From positions 110,239,034 to 110,303,033 of the forward strand of contig OZ035962.1 in the NCBI GenBank assembly GCA_964034945.1: DNA of 64,000 bases, read 5' to 3'. Shown here one piece after another: positions 10,389-22,708 of the stretch (positions are counted from its first letter, which is position 1; each line of letters begins with the position of its first letter). The position numbers were made by a program, and so were the translations under genes. This DNA is from Chrysopilus asiliformis. Its lineage: Eukaryota > Arthropoda > Insecta > Diptera > Rhagionidae. The notes under the pieces are model-generated. The model did not search any database. It saw only the letters and a program-made list of their open reading frames with translations, and was not told the origin of the DNA.

Positions 10389-11147
10389 TACAGTAGAGAG
10401 CCTATAATAGTTGCGTTTTTTTAATGTTCTAGAACACGGAACATTAAAAAAACGATCCAGAGTAAGTGGGAAATTTCATTGAGTGCGAATGGCAACTAAC
10501 TTCACGTTGGTTACATCAGTAGGCCATTACTGCTATATTTTCTTGATATAATCACGATTCGCTATCTCCCATGATTAAAACTATTTCGCTGTCGAACAGA
10601 ACCAACAAACCACCAACACAAAATCATCAATTGAGAATAAAATGTCAGATTTATTATGTTGAAGTTAGCAGCATTTCATTACCGTACATTACCGTATAAA
10701 ATTTCCCTTTGTTCCAAACGCTGTTCGAGATGAAAAGGTGGTGCAGGATTTTGTATGGAAAGCTTGTTCTGAACTGCTTCAGAACATTAAAAAAACGCAA
10801 CTAATATAGAGAGTGCACAATTGGACGGGTAAAAATGACCGCCAAGCTGAAAAACTGGCGCGAAAAATTTTAAAAATTTCATTCATTGTTACAAATAATT
10901 GCGAAAATAATTGAAGGCGGTTAATATTAGTAAAAAAGTCATGTCTGAATTATAAAAAAAAATGGAAACTCGTAGTTTTAATAAATTTAAAAATTGTCAA
11001 CAAACTGTTCTAATCTGGAGAAAAATCTGTTCTAACTGGCCTAATAGACTGTTCTAATTTGAGTTAATAGACTGCCCTACTCACTAGGATAGTCTATTAA
11101 GTCCCGATGTCCGCTCTCAAGATTACACTCTCTCTAATCTACAGTAC
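10389..11147. mobile_element. Possible outer TIR element that received the 10401-10806 insertion
   Basis: Left of the nested element is CTACAGTAGAGAG, and right of it the sequence resumes GAGAGTGCA. Near 11122-11145 a partly complementary end appears (GATTACACTCTCTCTAATCTACAG). The ends are not a clean inverted match, so this is tentative. The interior at 10983-11100 has repeated CTGTTCTAA and TAATAGACTG motifs. Confidence 0.25.
10401..10806. mobile_element. TIR element with 7-bp flanking repeats (N)
   Basis: Inverted ends share TAGTTGCGTTTTTTTAATGT followed by TCT (left 10408-10430, right 10781-10803). The element is flanked by TAGAGAG on both sides (10394-10400 and 10807-10813). An extra inverted copy of GAACATTAAAAAAACG lies just inside the left end (10438-10453), so the left end alone forms a 16-bp hairpin. 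A duplication of 7-8 bp would suit hAT, but the terminal bases are not diagnostic. No coding capacity. Confidence 0.65.
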
Positions 11148-11150
11148 ACG

Positions 11151-12574
11151 ACGAAAAATCCTGGAGTATTTTTCAATGCAAAAATTATATTGACGAAATC
11201 TTAATACAATTTTGTATTGGAATTTAATATATGCAAATTATTGAAAATTTTTTTTTTCGTATTGTAAAAACAAGTGAAAAAAAAATCGAAAAATTCAATA
11301 GAAAAATTACTTTTTTGAATATAAACTAATTTCTGCTCGAGTTAATTCGAAGGAACACATTTCTGCCAGTGTTATCCTCCTGAACAAAAAGACAAATTTT
11401 TTGTATAAACAATTAAGACGCAACATTTTTTTAAAATAGAACTTTTTATTTGTCACCAACTGTTGAAACTATAATGGAAGGTCCCAAGTGTTACCCCAAT
11501 TTTCAAAGTTTAATTTAAAGTCTTAATAAACTCCAATTACTCAATCGAACCGAATCTGAAAATCAACAAAAAAATGAAAAATTATCGAAATTAAATGACA
11601 GTCAATAAAAAATTGACCTTCAGATCATACCTAACCTATAAATCTAAAATTATTGAAATAAACAAACAGAATACGAACGGATCACAACATGTGGGCCTCT
11701 CTGGCATGCCTAACTCTAGGCTGGTTCTCTGATGATGATTAATTATCACTTTCTATTCTATAAAATACACAAAAGTGTTTGCCATTTGGCACAGAGTAAG
11801 ATGGTACGAGTCGAGTATTATAAAGTAACAGCCATTGAGGCCAAATGTGTTCAACGATAGAATAGAATAGCATTGGACTATAGCGAAAACAGAGACACAT
11901 TTGGGGTCCGAATGCGAAACAGATTGACAACTCTATTTCGTGGCACCTCTACCGTCACCGTCACCGTCACCGTTACAGTCACCTACCAAAGAGGAAAAGA
12001 TTGCCGAGATGGTATGGGCAAATAACAATAGATGACGCTGGTGAGGCTGAAAAAAAAAAGATATTCAAGTAGAATGATGGAAACTGAGAAATACTGATGG
12101 TGAAGAGGAGACATACTGCGATAAATTGCAAACGTCAAAGTTATAAATGATATTTTTGCTAGAGGATTGAATGGAAAATCTACAAAATCTGTAATTAGCA
12201 ACAGACTGGTAGAGTTTCTACTCATTTTTTCCAATTTTTTTAGGTAACACTTTGACGTAGTTTTGCCGGAGATACAGGGAAGGCAGGGTCTCGGCGGCGT
12301 CAGGATGAAAGGCATTTCGGGAAATTGTGCTCGAAATCTAAATGAACAAAAAAGGCAAAGGGAAGTCCATTTTGTCTGGGGATTTTCTTTGTTTTTCATT
12401 CAAATAGAACGAATTCTGCTATTCTGTGGCGACTACAATTAATCAGATGTCAGTTTTTTTTAATGCGAATTTTCAAGGAGGCGGCAGTTGAAGGTTAAAG
12501 CTGTTAACTCTATTCGCATGGAATTATTATAACGAGGTGTGCTAGGAGGAAATTGAAAATTCGTAGTGAAATTT
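11151..12574. other. Non-coding, contains CACCGT hexamer repeat
   Basis: AT-rich DNA. A short (ACCGTC)n run lies at about 11950-11975. A 138-codon minus frame at 11983-12399 shows no domain or codon bias I can recognise and is probably chance. Confidence 0.4.
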
Positions 12575-12859
12575 AAAATTAAGTTTTCGTTTGGTTCAAT
12601 TTGGTGCGTTAACGAACTTAACTTCCCATCACACAAAAAAAAACGCCTGTACCAAATTTCAAGTCTCTAGCCTAATTCGTTTCCAGGTTGTTGTGTCCAT
12701 AGACAGACTGACCAACATACAGATGGACAGACAAGACAAACGGACAGACAAACGGACAGACAGACGGACAGACAGACGGGCAGACGGGCGGGCGGACGGA
12801 CGGGCGGACGGACAGGCATACGGACAGACGGACCGACAGACAGACATACATACGGACAT

Positions 12860-12895
<36 letters not shown>

Positions 12896-13055
12896 GGTCA
12901 AACGGAGAGACAGACGGACTGACGGACTGACGGACAGACGGACAAACAGACGGCGGACAGACAGACAGACGGATATACCGAGATAAGTTCTATGCGGTAC
13001 AAATGTTAGAGCAAACCTATTATACCCTTTTACGAATTCACCATAAAGAATATAA
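12575..13055 (-). mobile_element. Diverged DINE-like element with large GACA microsatellite
   Basis: It follows the order of family A in minus orientation: GTTAACGAACTTAAC, CATCACAC, AAATTTCAAGTCTCTAG, then a GACA/GACG tract of about 270 bp (12703-12972). It ends with TATACCCTTT and TTCACCATA, matching the subterminal region of the better copies. The two long open frames across it (131 codons plus, 136 minus) arise because this microsatellite contains no stops in several frames. Confidence 0.65.
12703..12972 (+). repeat. GACA/GACG microsatellite
   Basis: Imperfect GACA, GACG and GGGC tetramers over about 270 bp, the core of the DINE-like element around it. It translates as Thr-Asp-Arg-Gln/Arg repeats on the plus strand and Cys-Leu-Ser-Val repeats on the minus strand. 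Confidence 0.9.
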
Positions 13056-13163
13056 ATAAACAATACCAATTATGAAACCTAGCGTGCCTTTGTCTGTCCG
13101 TTTGTCTGGGGAAAAGTTTCCCCAAAAACGAATCAACCAGTAGAGCTGAAATATTAGTTCTGG

Positions 13164-13394
13164 GCACCAATCATGTATTCCGACACGTCTCTGTCTTTCG
13201 ACTTCGACGCAGCTTTTGACTCTTGACTTCGCCATATCTGCAGCTTGAAATTTCGCGAAATCGTCATTATGAATCGAAAGATGATTCTGACTCTCATTCC
13301 AGGAAATTTGAAGCTGCTGATATGGCGAAGTCAAGAGTTAAAAGCTGCGTCGAAGTCGAAAGACAGAGACGCGTCGGAATACATGATTGGTGCC
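13164..13394. mobile_element. Foldback element or inverted duplication
   Basis: Arms at about 13164-13250 and 13305-13394 are near-perfect reverse complements (GGCACCAATCATGTATTCCG outward, then TCTTTCGACTTCGACGCAGC). The spacer is about 55 nt. Both strands therefore encode the same peptide, with Met-Ala-Lys-Ser-Arg-Val-Lys-Ser-Cys in frames at 13223-13453 (+) and 13038-13334 (-). That identity reflects the palindrome, not two genes. Confidence 0.85.
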
Positions 13395-16300
13395 TTGATC
13401 TGTTAACAAAAAAGAGAAACCATAGGACATGGAGAAGGTCAGAGGAAGAATGAGGGCGGAGGAGGCGGGGGTTCCCAAGGAAAAAAATTAAAATTACTGT
13501 GAGCGGTTTTCTGTACAGCCCCGAAAGTAAAATATTACCTGCCGTGCTCGGAATTTTCACTGTTATTTAATAATAATTAAATTATTTTAAGCATTTACAA
13601 ACAGAACACTTTTTTCGTGAAATATTGTAATAAATTATAAACTCAAAAAAAAGAAAAAAAATTAGCCCACAGTTAAATATTCAGAGATTGCATTTAAATT
13701 CGATTAATTTTCATTTCCATATCGAACATTATTTACATTGCAATATCGCCAAAAAAAAATATTTTAATTTTAATTAAAAAGTTTTTATTACCGCAATAAT
13801 GTTAAAATTGTTTGCTTATTTATTGATTTCATTCGGGGAAATTCATATAATTAAAAAAATGTTGTGTACACTGGGCAGGGTAAAATGTAATCATCAATAA
13901 TCCTTGACCAACAAAAATACACAAAACCGAAAATGAAATCCCACAAATTCAACAATATCAGCCGAAATAAATTCACAGAGAGTATAAATCCGGAAAATTA
14001 GTGAAAAACACAAAAAAGAAGCGGCTAATTCCAGCTAAGAAGGAAGAAATCGTAAAACAAAGGGAAAAGCTTCTTTGCAAAGGCTGTGAATACGATGTCC
14101 TTTTTGCCTTTTGATAGCTTAGTCCCACGCGAAAAATACCTTTGGGAAATTCTAAACCGAACAAGGATAAGCTGTCTAAATGGAATATTTTAACAATGAA
14201 AATTCCGTTTTTTTTTCAACAACCTGCAGAAAAGTTCTTTGACCTCATGAGCTGCTGTGTGGGAAGAATTCTGCCGTAAATTAAGGAAATTTATAGTCGC
14301 CTACAACAACTTTTTAATGCATAGTCGAAAATAATAAATGTTCTCAAAAAATGTATTATATAAAATCTGGCAGAAAAGTAGGGTGAGCAGCGAAAATTTT
14401 ATGAATAAGCCCCAACAAAAATTAAGATAATTTTTAGAAAATTCAAGAACAATTTATTAAATTCTTTTGTGGAACGAACATTTGAAGACCGACTTTTTAG
14501 GACCCTCAATACCTCGAGGTCCTCGGAGGTTTCGCACTTCCCTATATTACATACAGTTTTAGATTTACTCAGACTGTAGAAGCGTCATAAAAACATTGAA
14601 TTACTATTCTTAAATTAATCCACACATCACAATTCATTTGGAAATAAATTTTTAACTGAATCTGCCTTTAAATTATAACGTTTTTACCTAAAAAACTTAC
14701 CACTTCGTATTAAAGCATTTTTTTCAAAGCAAAGTAGGAAGTGAAGAAAAAAAAGTTTTCCCTTGTATTTCTTTTAATAACTCAGTCTGTATAGTAAATA
14801 TGAATATGAGTTAGTAATAAATGTATAGCTAAGGTGTCATTTCCAGTGTCTAATCGAAAATCTATTCTTTCTTACCTTCATTTATCGTCGATTCAACTCA
14901 TTTTTCTTCCTCGTCATCATATTTTTTTTTATATCTAGATCGGGAATTTGATGCTGTTATACAATATCAGAGAGAACTATGTTCTGATCATGATGATTTT
15001 TGTGTTATGTAACACCTACACACTGGCTTAACATAATCCATCATCGAAAGGTTGATGTGCGTGACTACTACAATTCTGTGATAGGTTTCTTCTCATCCAG
15101 AAAAAAGGTGCCACCATACCATGCAGTCGAAACCATCCATCTATCTATTCATCCATCCATTCGACCTCGATGAGTATTTTTTCTTCCTTAGAAATTTTAG
15201 ACATATTTGGCTATATTCTTATATGCATACGTAAGTACGTACTAGATTTCTCCTTTTTCGATTATTTTTGCTGCCATTTTTGTTTTTCATTATTGGGATT
15301 TTGTTTCTGAAGTTTTGTCGGTTCGCCATCGTGTTTTTTCCCTCATTTGTTTGGAAGCTCTAACTCCATTTCAACATTCGAATATATAAAAAAAAAAGTT
15401 TCGCATGGATGATGGCATTTGATCCTTGATCCTTCCGGTACTTTTATCAGTAGATGGATGTACTAAAGGCAACAAAAAGCATCAAGTAAACGTAAGTCAA
15501 ATATTCATCCTGATTAGATAACACCAGAAGCAAGAAAACGGAAAGGATCTAAAAGTCAATTCAATTATTTTATGGAGAGGAAAAAAGGCAACGGTAGTGA
15601 GCGTATATCAGGCAGGGCAAAAAATAAAAATGAAAAAGGATTTTGTCCACATTTTCAAAAGGTAAAACATTATACTGTAAAGAGAAATGGTATACCTACC
15701 ATGGAACAAAATACAAACGCCAACTGGCAATGGAAAATCTACTTGACTGTAAGGAAACCGGATATAAGTACGGCATAAGAGAACGGAAAAAATTTGCGAA
15801 AAATACAACACATATTTCGGATTGAAGTCTGTTTAGAAAGATTTACTCGGAAAAGTAATCGAAGTTTTTTCTTTGCTTGATGTTTTTTTTTTCCTTCTGT
15901 GAAATTCGTCTTGTTTCTGCTCCTGTTTTCCTGGAAGATGTCTAACATAAGACCTCATTTGTTACGTTTCGGTAATTTTCGCCGTTATACTAAAAAAAGT
16001 TTTCCCACATCCCGGGAAATTCGTTCTACCCACCTCACACACTGCTTATTCAAACCAATCCCGATCTTTTTTTTATTTCACTTCGTTTTTTTACGACGGT
16101 ATCTTCAGTTTCCCGATGTTTTCCTTCAGGACGCTTACCAATATGTGTATAGAAAAACTAAATTTTACTCGCTAGAGTTCGCCTGCTTGAGCATATGTTT
16201 CATTCAATACTGTGGAAATGAAGGACTTTTGTGGATTGTGATAGAGTTCTGAGACGTTACACCAGTATTGTTACTGCTAGTACAAAAACGAAACGTTTTT

Positions 16301-16980
16301 CTTTCGTTTTATTAATTCAAGTCCTTAGAGTGTTCCAATTTTATTTGTTTGCCAACATAGAGACAAAACTATAAAAACGAACCCGAAATCACCCTAATTT
16401 TATTTATTGTGCAAAAATTCCCATGACAAGGGCTTAATCAGCAAACATAGTTAAGGCTCAGATGTGCAAACTTACATTCAATGGCATTTTCAGGGGGAGA
16501 ACTTGACTTTTATTTGTGTCCACTAATTTTTTATCGTCACTGCAAATGAAAATGTTACTGGAAATCCCCAAAAATTTATCAAGCAATTGAAGAAAATCAT
16601 AAAATTTCACTTACATTTATTACAACTGATATTTATACGGAAAACTCAGGTGCCTAAGGAATTGTCCCTGAAATGCGTTACACATAAAGGCGGGTGAGGG
16701 TGGGTAGGGGGAGCGATCTGCGGAAGTGTGACGGCGGTACTAAACTTTATACAAAAAATGCCAAAAAGTGTGAAAAGGCGTAAATTATCTTGACTTAAAG
16801 AGACGTGAATTAGCTTTACTTATTTGATGGACAACCTGAAATATCGTATGGAAAATTTAATACGAAAAATAAGTGAGAGAGTAAGAAATGTGGTGCAACG
16901 ATAAAAAAAAATAACCAAGCAACAAAGTTTTAGAATTTGGCGCTGCCTTTTTTCAGAAAATAATGATATCAAGTTATTAG
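13395..16980. other. Long AT-rich stretch, no gene seen
   Basis: About 3.6 kb of AT-rich DNA with poly-A/T runs and a short CATC repeat near 15130-15160. The longest frame, 117 codons at 15899-16252 (+), starts with a hydrophobic stretch but matches nothing I know. No repeat family shared with the rest of the window is evident. Confidence 0.45.
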
Positions 16981-17532
16981 TGCTAACGCACACGCTTCAT
17001 CTCGTTGCGGCAACTTTTGGTCCTCAAAATGCCTTTCCGACGTACACGCTTCTTCACTTTTTAGTAGCAAAAACTTGTTTACAACAAGCGATCGGTCATG
17101 TGTGTGTGGTTCTCATATATGTGTTGTATTTCCAGCTCATTCCCTTTCTAGCTAGCACCGAGGCAACATCAATTGCCACAATAGAAATTGCCAACAATAG
17201 AAGAAAAAGGACTGGTTACTAGTTATTTACCTTCCTACCTGAAAAATAAAACTACCTGCAATTGGGATTTCACTATTTGCTTTCAATTTTTGTTTATTTG
17301 GGATATGTTTACGAGTCGGTGGCTAGGCACCGACTGAGTCAATGAAATTACGCACATATGCATGCTGACGTGCTACACGAGCGACTTCGTTTGTGTGCGT
17401 AAAAAAAGACGAGAAGAACACTTTTCGAGTGGCGACTTTTCCCCTCTTGCCGCACTCGTTTCTTTCCCACAATTTGGTGAAGTTGCGGCATGCTGATGAC
17501 CGAAAGTTGCTCCGTGTACGCCCTCGCTTAGC
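16981..17532 (+). mobile_element. Repeat element, B family copy 1
   Basis: About 550 bp shared with 47053-47602 and 62856-63790, both in the opposite orientation. Its two ends resemble each other in inverted form: GCACACGCTTC with GGCAACTTTTGG at one end, and CGTACACGGAGCAACTTTCG (as its complement) at the other. An internal CGTACACGCTTCTTC repeats the terminal motif. An 80-codon frame (16980-17222) is open in all three copies, but it has no domain and its conservation follows from the similarity of the copies. Superfamily unknown. Confidence 0.8.
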
Positions 17533-17579
17533 AAAAAAAACTAATCCCCCGTTTCGCCGTCCTTTTTCAGCTTAACCAA

Positions 17580-17745
17580 CTTCTTGCATGAAAAGTTTTT
17601 TTTGCGATTTACTCAAAAACGACTTGAGAAATCATTGGTACCAAAAAAACAAAATTAATAGAAAAGAAAGACGCAGAATATGATTTTGCATAGCTCTTTC
17701 ATACATCAAAATCGAATTGAAAAACTTCAAACAAAAAAATTTTTT
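17580..17745 (+). mobile_element. DINE-like 3'-part remnant
   Basis: The motif order matches the family A region 3' of the microsatellite: TTTTGCGATTTACTCAAAAACG, then GAATATGATTTTGCATAG, then CATACATCAAAATCGAATTG. No 5' half or stem-loop is visible. Confidence 0.4.
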
Positions 17746-17800
17746 TTATATCTAACTATATGATTTTAATTGAAACTTTAACAAAATGCTTTAATGTTTT

Positions 17801-18265
17801 TACTTTCCTCTGCTATAGAGGAAAAGTATTGTATTCATGGCGAAGATCGATTCGGGAACGGGGCCAGATAAAAACTTTCAGATCAGTACGAAATCCATTT
17901 CAGGGAAAATTGTGAGAATGTCCGTGTATCCGTCTGTCGATCTGTCCGTTTTACGTATCTTAAATAACTCGAGAACGCGTTGAGCTAGCGACTTGAAATT
18001 GTTTGCAATTGAGTCTTACGAAAATCGTGATTTTCTATAAACTTTTGGAAAAGTGACGTTAGCTATAATGGGTACCTCCCATGCAATTCTTTTAAAAAAA
18101 ATCAAGATCGACTCGGAAACTATACGCTTTTGGGGAAAAGCGCAAATAAAGTAAATAAAATTTCCTGTATTTTTCCTTAACGGTTCCAGAGATATTCGAA
18201 AAAAATGTTTTTTTTACATATTTTCCCGAAACTTAATATTGGAGAGGAAAGTTTTGTGTTATCAC
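17801..18265 (+). mobile_element. DINE-like element, family E copy 1
   Basis: The 5' end is TACTTTCCTCTGCTATAGAG, where TTTCCTC and GAGGAAA form a small hairpin. The 3' end carries AGAGGAAAGT (about 18243-18252), the inverted partner of ACTTTCCTCT, followed by TTTGTGTTATCACA. The middle holds a short CCGTCTGTCGATCTGTCCG tract and ACTCGAGAACGCGTTGAGCT. The layout parallels family A: subterminal inverted repeats around a GTCY tract. No protein is encoded. Confidence 0.75.
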
Positions 18266-19957
18266 AACTGAAATTTTTTCCGGCTTTCCTTTTTTACATT
18301 ATTTTTTTTCGAAAAAAAAAATCCTTTAAGATCTAATACGAAATTAATTAATTACATAATTTTATTAATATTTGTTTTTAAATTTAACTCTATATTCGAT
18401 AATAAAATAGACAATCGAAATGGCAGCGATAACAATTAATTAATAATGCTATTTGGATTATACATAAATGCAAATGACGATGGATTTCAATACATATTAG
18501 AGTTTACAAATTATGAATATGATAATTAGGTGTATTTGCAACAGATGCTTGAGTAATGTACCTATATTGTATATATATATATGCGTTTCCAATTGAAAAT
18601 TGCATGTTAATAACATCTAATTTATGTGGTTAAACACAGTAATATTTGTAGTTATGTGTATTTATATTAAAATACATTAAATATGCTTATTATTATATCC
18701 TGTGATGTTGGTGACAGGGTGTTTAATTAAATCACAATTTAATCATAATCTAATGACTTATTCACATATAATAGTATAGTAAATGTTTATAATACCAATC
18801 CTCTTCAATATTATGCTTTGTTATAATAATGCTGATTACATTATATGTCCGTCTTTTACAACTCACACCCATATTTCACCCACATTTGGTATCTTAGAAA
18901 TCCATTTCCATGTCACTTAACATATTAAACTTCTAAAGCTAATACTTCTTCGTATCGTATGCCATCATTTGCCTGTTTGCCTGCCAGCTTGCCTGCCTAC
19001 TGTCTTACTGACAAAAGGATAAACAAAAGGATCTTTGAGATAGAGTTACATTAAGTCTATATTTGTACGTGCATGTAGATAACCTAAGAAAAGAGTATAC
19101 GCTCGGTTGGACGGCATCGGCATCGGCATTTTGGGGGCTGTTTGGAAAATGGTCTCTATCGAATAGAAAGCGCATAAATAAATATATTCAAAGTCAGGGA
19201 CATTGATTGATGTACCTTCATCAATAATCCCTAGTTGTGTAAAAATCAAGAAAATAGCTTTGGGAAAACAACGATTGCGTAAGATAACTCTACCCCCTGC
19301 CAGTTTCCAACAATCTACTAGATATAAATACTAACCCATAGTTATAGTCGATCTTTAGACAAATTTTCGTAAATATACGAATTCACTATATTCAAAGCTT
19401 ATACTATAAGTAGATATAAAATAAGTCAAACATTTTGGTGATGCAGCTCTAAAGATGATCAAATAAGGGGGGATTACATGACTTCATCCACAAAATTTTT
19501 ACAAGATCCAATGCGACTAATGCCGGATTGCCGGAGTTCAAGGATAAAGGACATGGCAGGCAGCAGGCTGATATGGCGAAAACACCATAAATAAAATTGG
19601 AAAAAAAACCTGAGCAAGCAAGCAAGTAAGGCTGGTCGAAGTCATTAATTTCCTTTCGTCCTTTTTTGTGTTTGGCTTTTGTTGAGCAGTTCTCCTTCAT
19701 GTTTTCTTATTTCGAAAGATTAGTTCAAGAGGAGACAACTGATAACTACTTCGTCTGACAAACAGAAAAAAATATCTTCAGAAAAATTGCGAAAAACAAA
19801 GAAATCACAGCGGAGAATAATTACAGGACTTGAATTTTTCTTTCTTTTAAATAAACATTTTTTTTTGTGTCATCCATTTCGTTTTTTTTTCTCTTAATTA
19901 AACTAATTCAGATCTTAAAATGTTTTTTTTTTCATTCAAAAGAGTTAAAAAACATAT
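18266..19957. other. AT-rich sequence, no gene seen
   Basis: AT-rich with a (TA)n run near 18575 and a GCCTGCC-type short repeat near 18980-19000. Frames at 19046 and 19449 (minus) are short and lack domains. Confidence 0.5.
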
Positions 19958-20450
19958 TGAGGGAATTCACAGTCCTCTTTTAAAATGCGGGTAAATTTAC
20001 CGCTCGGTAATTCAGTCAAATTTAACAGATTTTTACCGAGATGGTAACTTGGTTCATGTAAAAATGAATTACCGGATTCGGTAATTGTATACATGCCTCG
20101 AGTCGTGTTTTTCAGCCTCGGTATTCGGTATCAAGAATCAACCGCGAGTGGCGCTAGTAATGTTTTTAGTTGTCAAATTTTCTCGCTGGTTATCTCATCG
20201 GACTGCAAATTTTTTCAATTTTGATAGCCGTTGCCACAATAGAAATTCAAAAGAATACATCAAACATAGATTTAAAGGTATGTGACATATTTTACAATCA
20301 AATTTGCAGTTCATGATTTGGTCACGTATCAAATAAAAGCGCTGTTCCCAAATCTGTGCTGTGGGATGTTCACAGCAGAATATTTTCAGTCTTTTAATAT
20401 TACCGAAAATACCGAATACCGAATACCGAAGAGGATTGTGAATACCCTCA
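19958..20450. mobile_element. TIR element of about 490 bp (M)
   Basis: Inverted ends TGAGGGAATTCACAGTCCTC (19958 onward) and the near-complement GAGGATTGTGAATACCCTCA (ending 20450) differ at a few bases over 22 bp. The interior next to each end has repeats of GGTAA and CGGTATTCGGTA. No clear target duplication and no transposase; the 66- and 63-codon frames are unremarkable. Confidence 0.65.
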
Positions 20451-20602
20451 TTGTTTTTAAAAAAGTTGGTTAAAACACATGGGAGTAGTCATTTCTAAAT
20501 ATAGATTTTGTTTAAACTGACAGTTTGCTATGGTTTTTTGTTCGTTTAAATTCATGTTTAACAAATCCTTTGTTGAAAAAGAACTATGAATACGCCCCAT
20601 GA

Positions 20603-21427
20603 TCATACTAATATATAAACATAACAAAAGCTATAATTGCCAATCTGGCAATCATTGGAGACCCGTATGGTGATATTCGTATCAAAATTCGAACAGTTAT
20701 ACCAAAATTCCAATTTGAAGTCAAACTTTCCAATAAGATTTTTTAAAATTTATTCCAATCGGATTTTGATATATGGGAGTTTTATGTAGAATCATATTCT
20801 AAATAACTTTTGTTCTTAGACTTTTTTGATAAGATGCACCGTTTTCGAGATATTCACAAAAATCATTTTCGTTCGTATGGGGGGTACCCCCCCTAATGGT
20901 CCATTTTTGCCCATTAACGAACTTAGCCTCGCATTTTACGAAAAACGAATCTGCGCAAAATTTCAAGTCTCTAGCTCAATCCGTGCGCCCGCAATCCGCG
21001 TTACAGACAGACAGACAGACAGACGGACAGACGGACAGACGGACAGACGGACAGACGGACAGACGGACAGACGGACGGACATGCAAAATTCAATTATTTT
21101 TATCATTCTAAACACACTGGTGTAATTCATTTTTGTGTGTGATGACGGGATCTTGGCGTTACAAACGGTAAGGCAAAGTTAATATACCCTTTGGTTTCAC
21201 CATACGGGTATAAAAATGAGTTGGTGTCTGTCTGTCTGTCTGTCTGTCTGTATGTTCCTCTTTTACGCAAAAACATCTGTCTGTCCGTCTGTCTGTTCCC
21301 TTTTTACGATTGGCCTGAAATTTGGCATAGATGTTCGTCGGGGGTCCAGCCCCAACATAGACCCATTAAAAACTAGCCCGAGAGGTGGGGGGAGTAAGAG
21401 GAGGGGGTAAAGTAATCTCGAAACTTG
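20603..21427 (+). mobile_element. Helitron copy 2, split by a DINE-like insertion and 3'-truncated
   Basis: The first 17 bases (TCATACTAATATATAAA, preceded by A) match the start of the Helitron at 1841. The next base begins family A copy 2 (20620-21212), after which the Helitron resumes with AAAATGAGTTGGTGTCTGTC. It continues through CTGT tracts, GGGGTCCAGCCCC and the G-rich block, and homology stops near 21427. The hairpin and CTAG end are missing. Confidence 0.88.
20620..21212 (-). mobile_element. DINE-like element, family A copy 2, nested
   Basis: Minus orientation. The stem-loop end comes first (CATAAC, then AATTGCCAATCTGGCAAT). It is followed by TCACCATACGGGT's partner near 20660, a GACA/GACG tract (about 21003-21080) and finally TTTCACCATACGGGTATA. 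It sits between two A-rich bases of the Helitron 5' end, consistent with T-T (A-A) target choice without duplication. The 99- and 71-codon frames inside are shared with other copies and not genes. Confidence 0.9.
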
Positions 21428-22708
21428 CCTGTAAGATTCTTTATCTAACTGAGAACACCGGATCTAAATTGATTGAGCTGTTCAAAAGTTAAATGATGAG
21501 AGGTCCCAAAGAAATGAGGTTGTGGTGCACATGAAGATATTCATACCACAACTGACTTTATCCATGTACAATTTAAAACCATCGAGTTGGTTCCATTTGA
21601 TACTGAAACAAACACTCTCATATACAGACAATATTTTAAATTTTTGAAAATATCATATTCCTCACACACTCGTATCTAGAAAATTTTCGAGAAAATCTAA
21701 AATTTAATAATGAAATATTTACATCTTTATGACAATTTTTGAAAAATAATCAATGTTGATTTTAGTGTTAAAATTTATAGTTAAGTACATTTTACCATTT
21801 AAAAGCGTGTGGAATTTATATAAGAATATCATAATTTCGTTCATCAAACACAATTTAATTACTCCAATCGTTATCAATTTTCCCCATATATGGGAATTTA
21901 AATATCTTCTAAATAACTATTGATGTGTTGGCAAAGAAAATCGAATGAAAAATAAATTCGAAATGAATAAAACATGACCGTAGCCATAAAAGTGAATATA
22001 GTGAAGAATTAATGACAAATCTCTTTTCATAAATACTTAACAACTATGGAAAGTAAAGTTAGAGAAGTCGATTAATGGTTTAATAATGATAGACGATTAA
22101 TGATTTCCGATTGAGGCTAAAACTATTAGACACCTACACGTTAAAATTTAATGTTCACCGTCTTTTTACACTAGCTGTGCGCGTTCAAAAATGCATAGGC
22201 GAAAAAAGGTAAAAATTTGCCAACAAAAAAAGTGATAATAAATATTGAAAGTGTTGAAAACCATTTCGAAAACAAAAAAACTATCGACTATAGCGCGCTC
22301 CAATCTCTTCTTACTTCTTCTAAATACACCCGAAGTGTGTGTATGTGTGTGTAGTTTAATGTTGCAAATTGATTGATCATTAAACACTTTTTTATTTATT
22401 GATCGTTAAAAGTTTTTCAAGTGGTTGAGTTGAAAATTTTAAAAAGAGTTTTTCTTTCATGACGAGAACCAGCAGGAAGGGAAATTGCATAACTATAAAA
22501 AAAACTCATAAAGCATTAAAAAGAATTAAGAGAAAATTAAATGTTGCAATGTTGATGGGAAAAGTTAAATTTTATGTTCCTTTAGTGAAAAGAAGTAAGC
22601 GGAAAACATTGAAAATTTTTATTGTTATGATAATAAAATGGTTAGTTTTTTTTAATTTATATACTATAGAAATATTAGGAAAAATAAGCCAATACTTTTG
22701 AGAATAAT
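21428..22708. other. AT-rich sequence with GT repeat
   Basis: No gene. A short (TG)n run lies at about 22336-22353. An 80-codon Lys-rich plus frame at 22459-22701 reflects A-richness. Confidence 0.5.

Noticed and set aside
11983..12399. 138-codon minus frame
   Set aside because: Codon content looks like ordinary AT-rich DNA with no motif or repeat link; chance is likely at this frame length in 64 kb.
12591..13069. Open frames of 131 (+) and 136 (-) codons
   Set aside because: Both cross a GACA/GACG microsatellite inside a DINE-like element.
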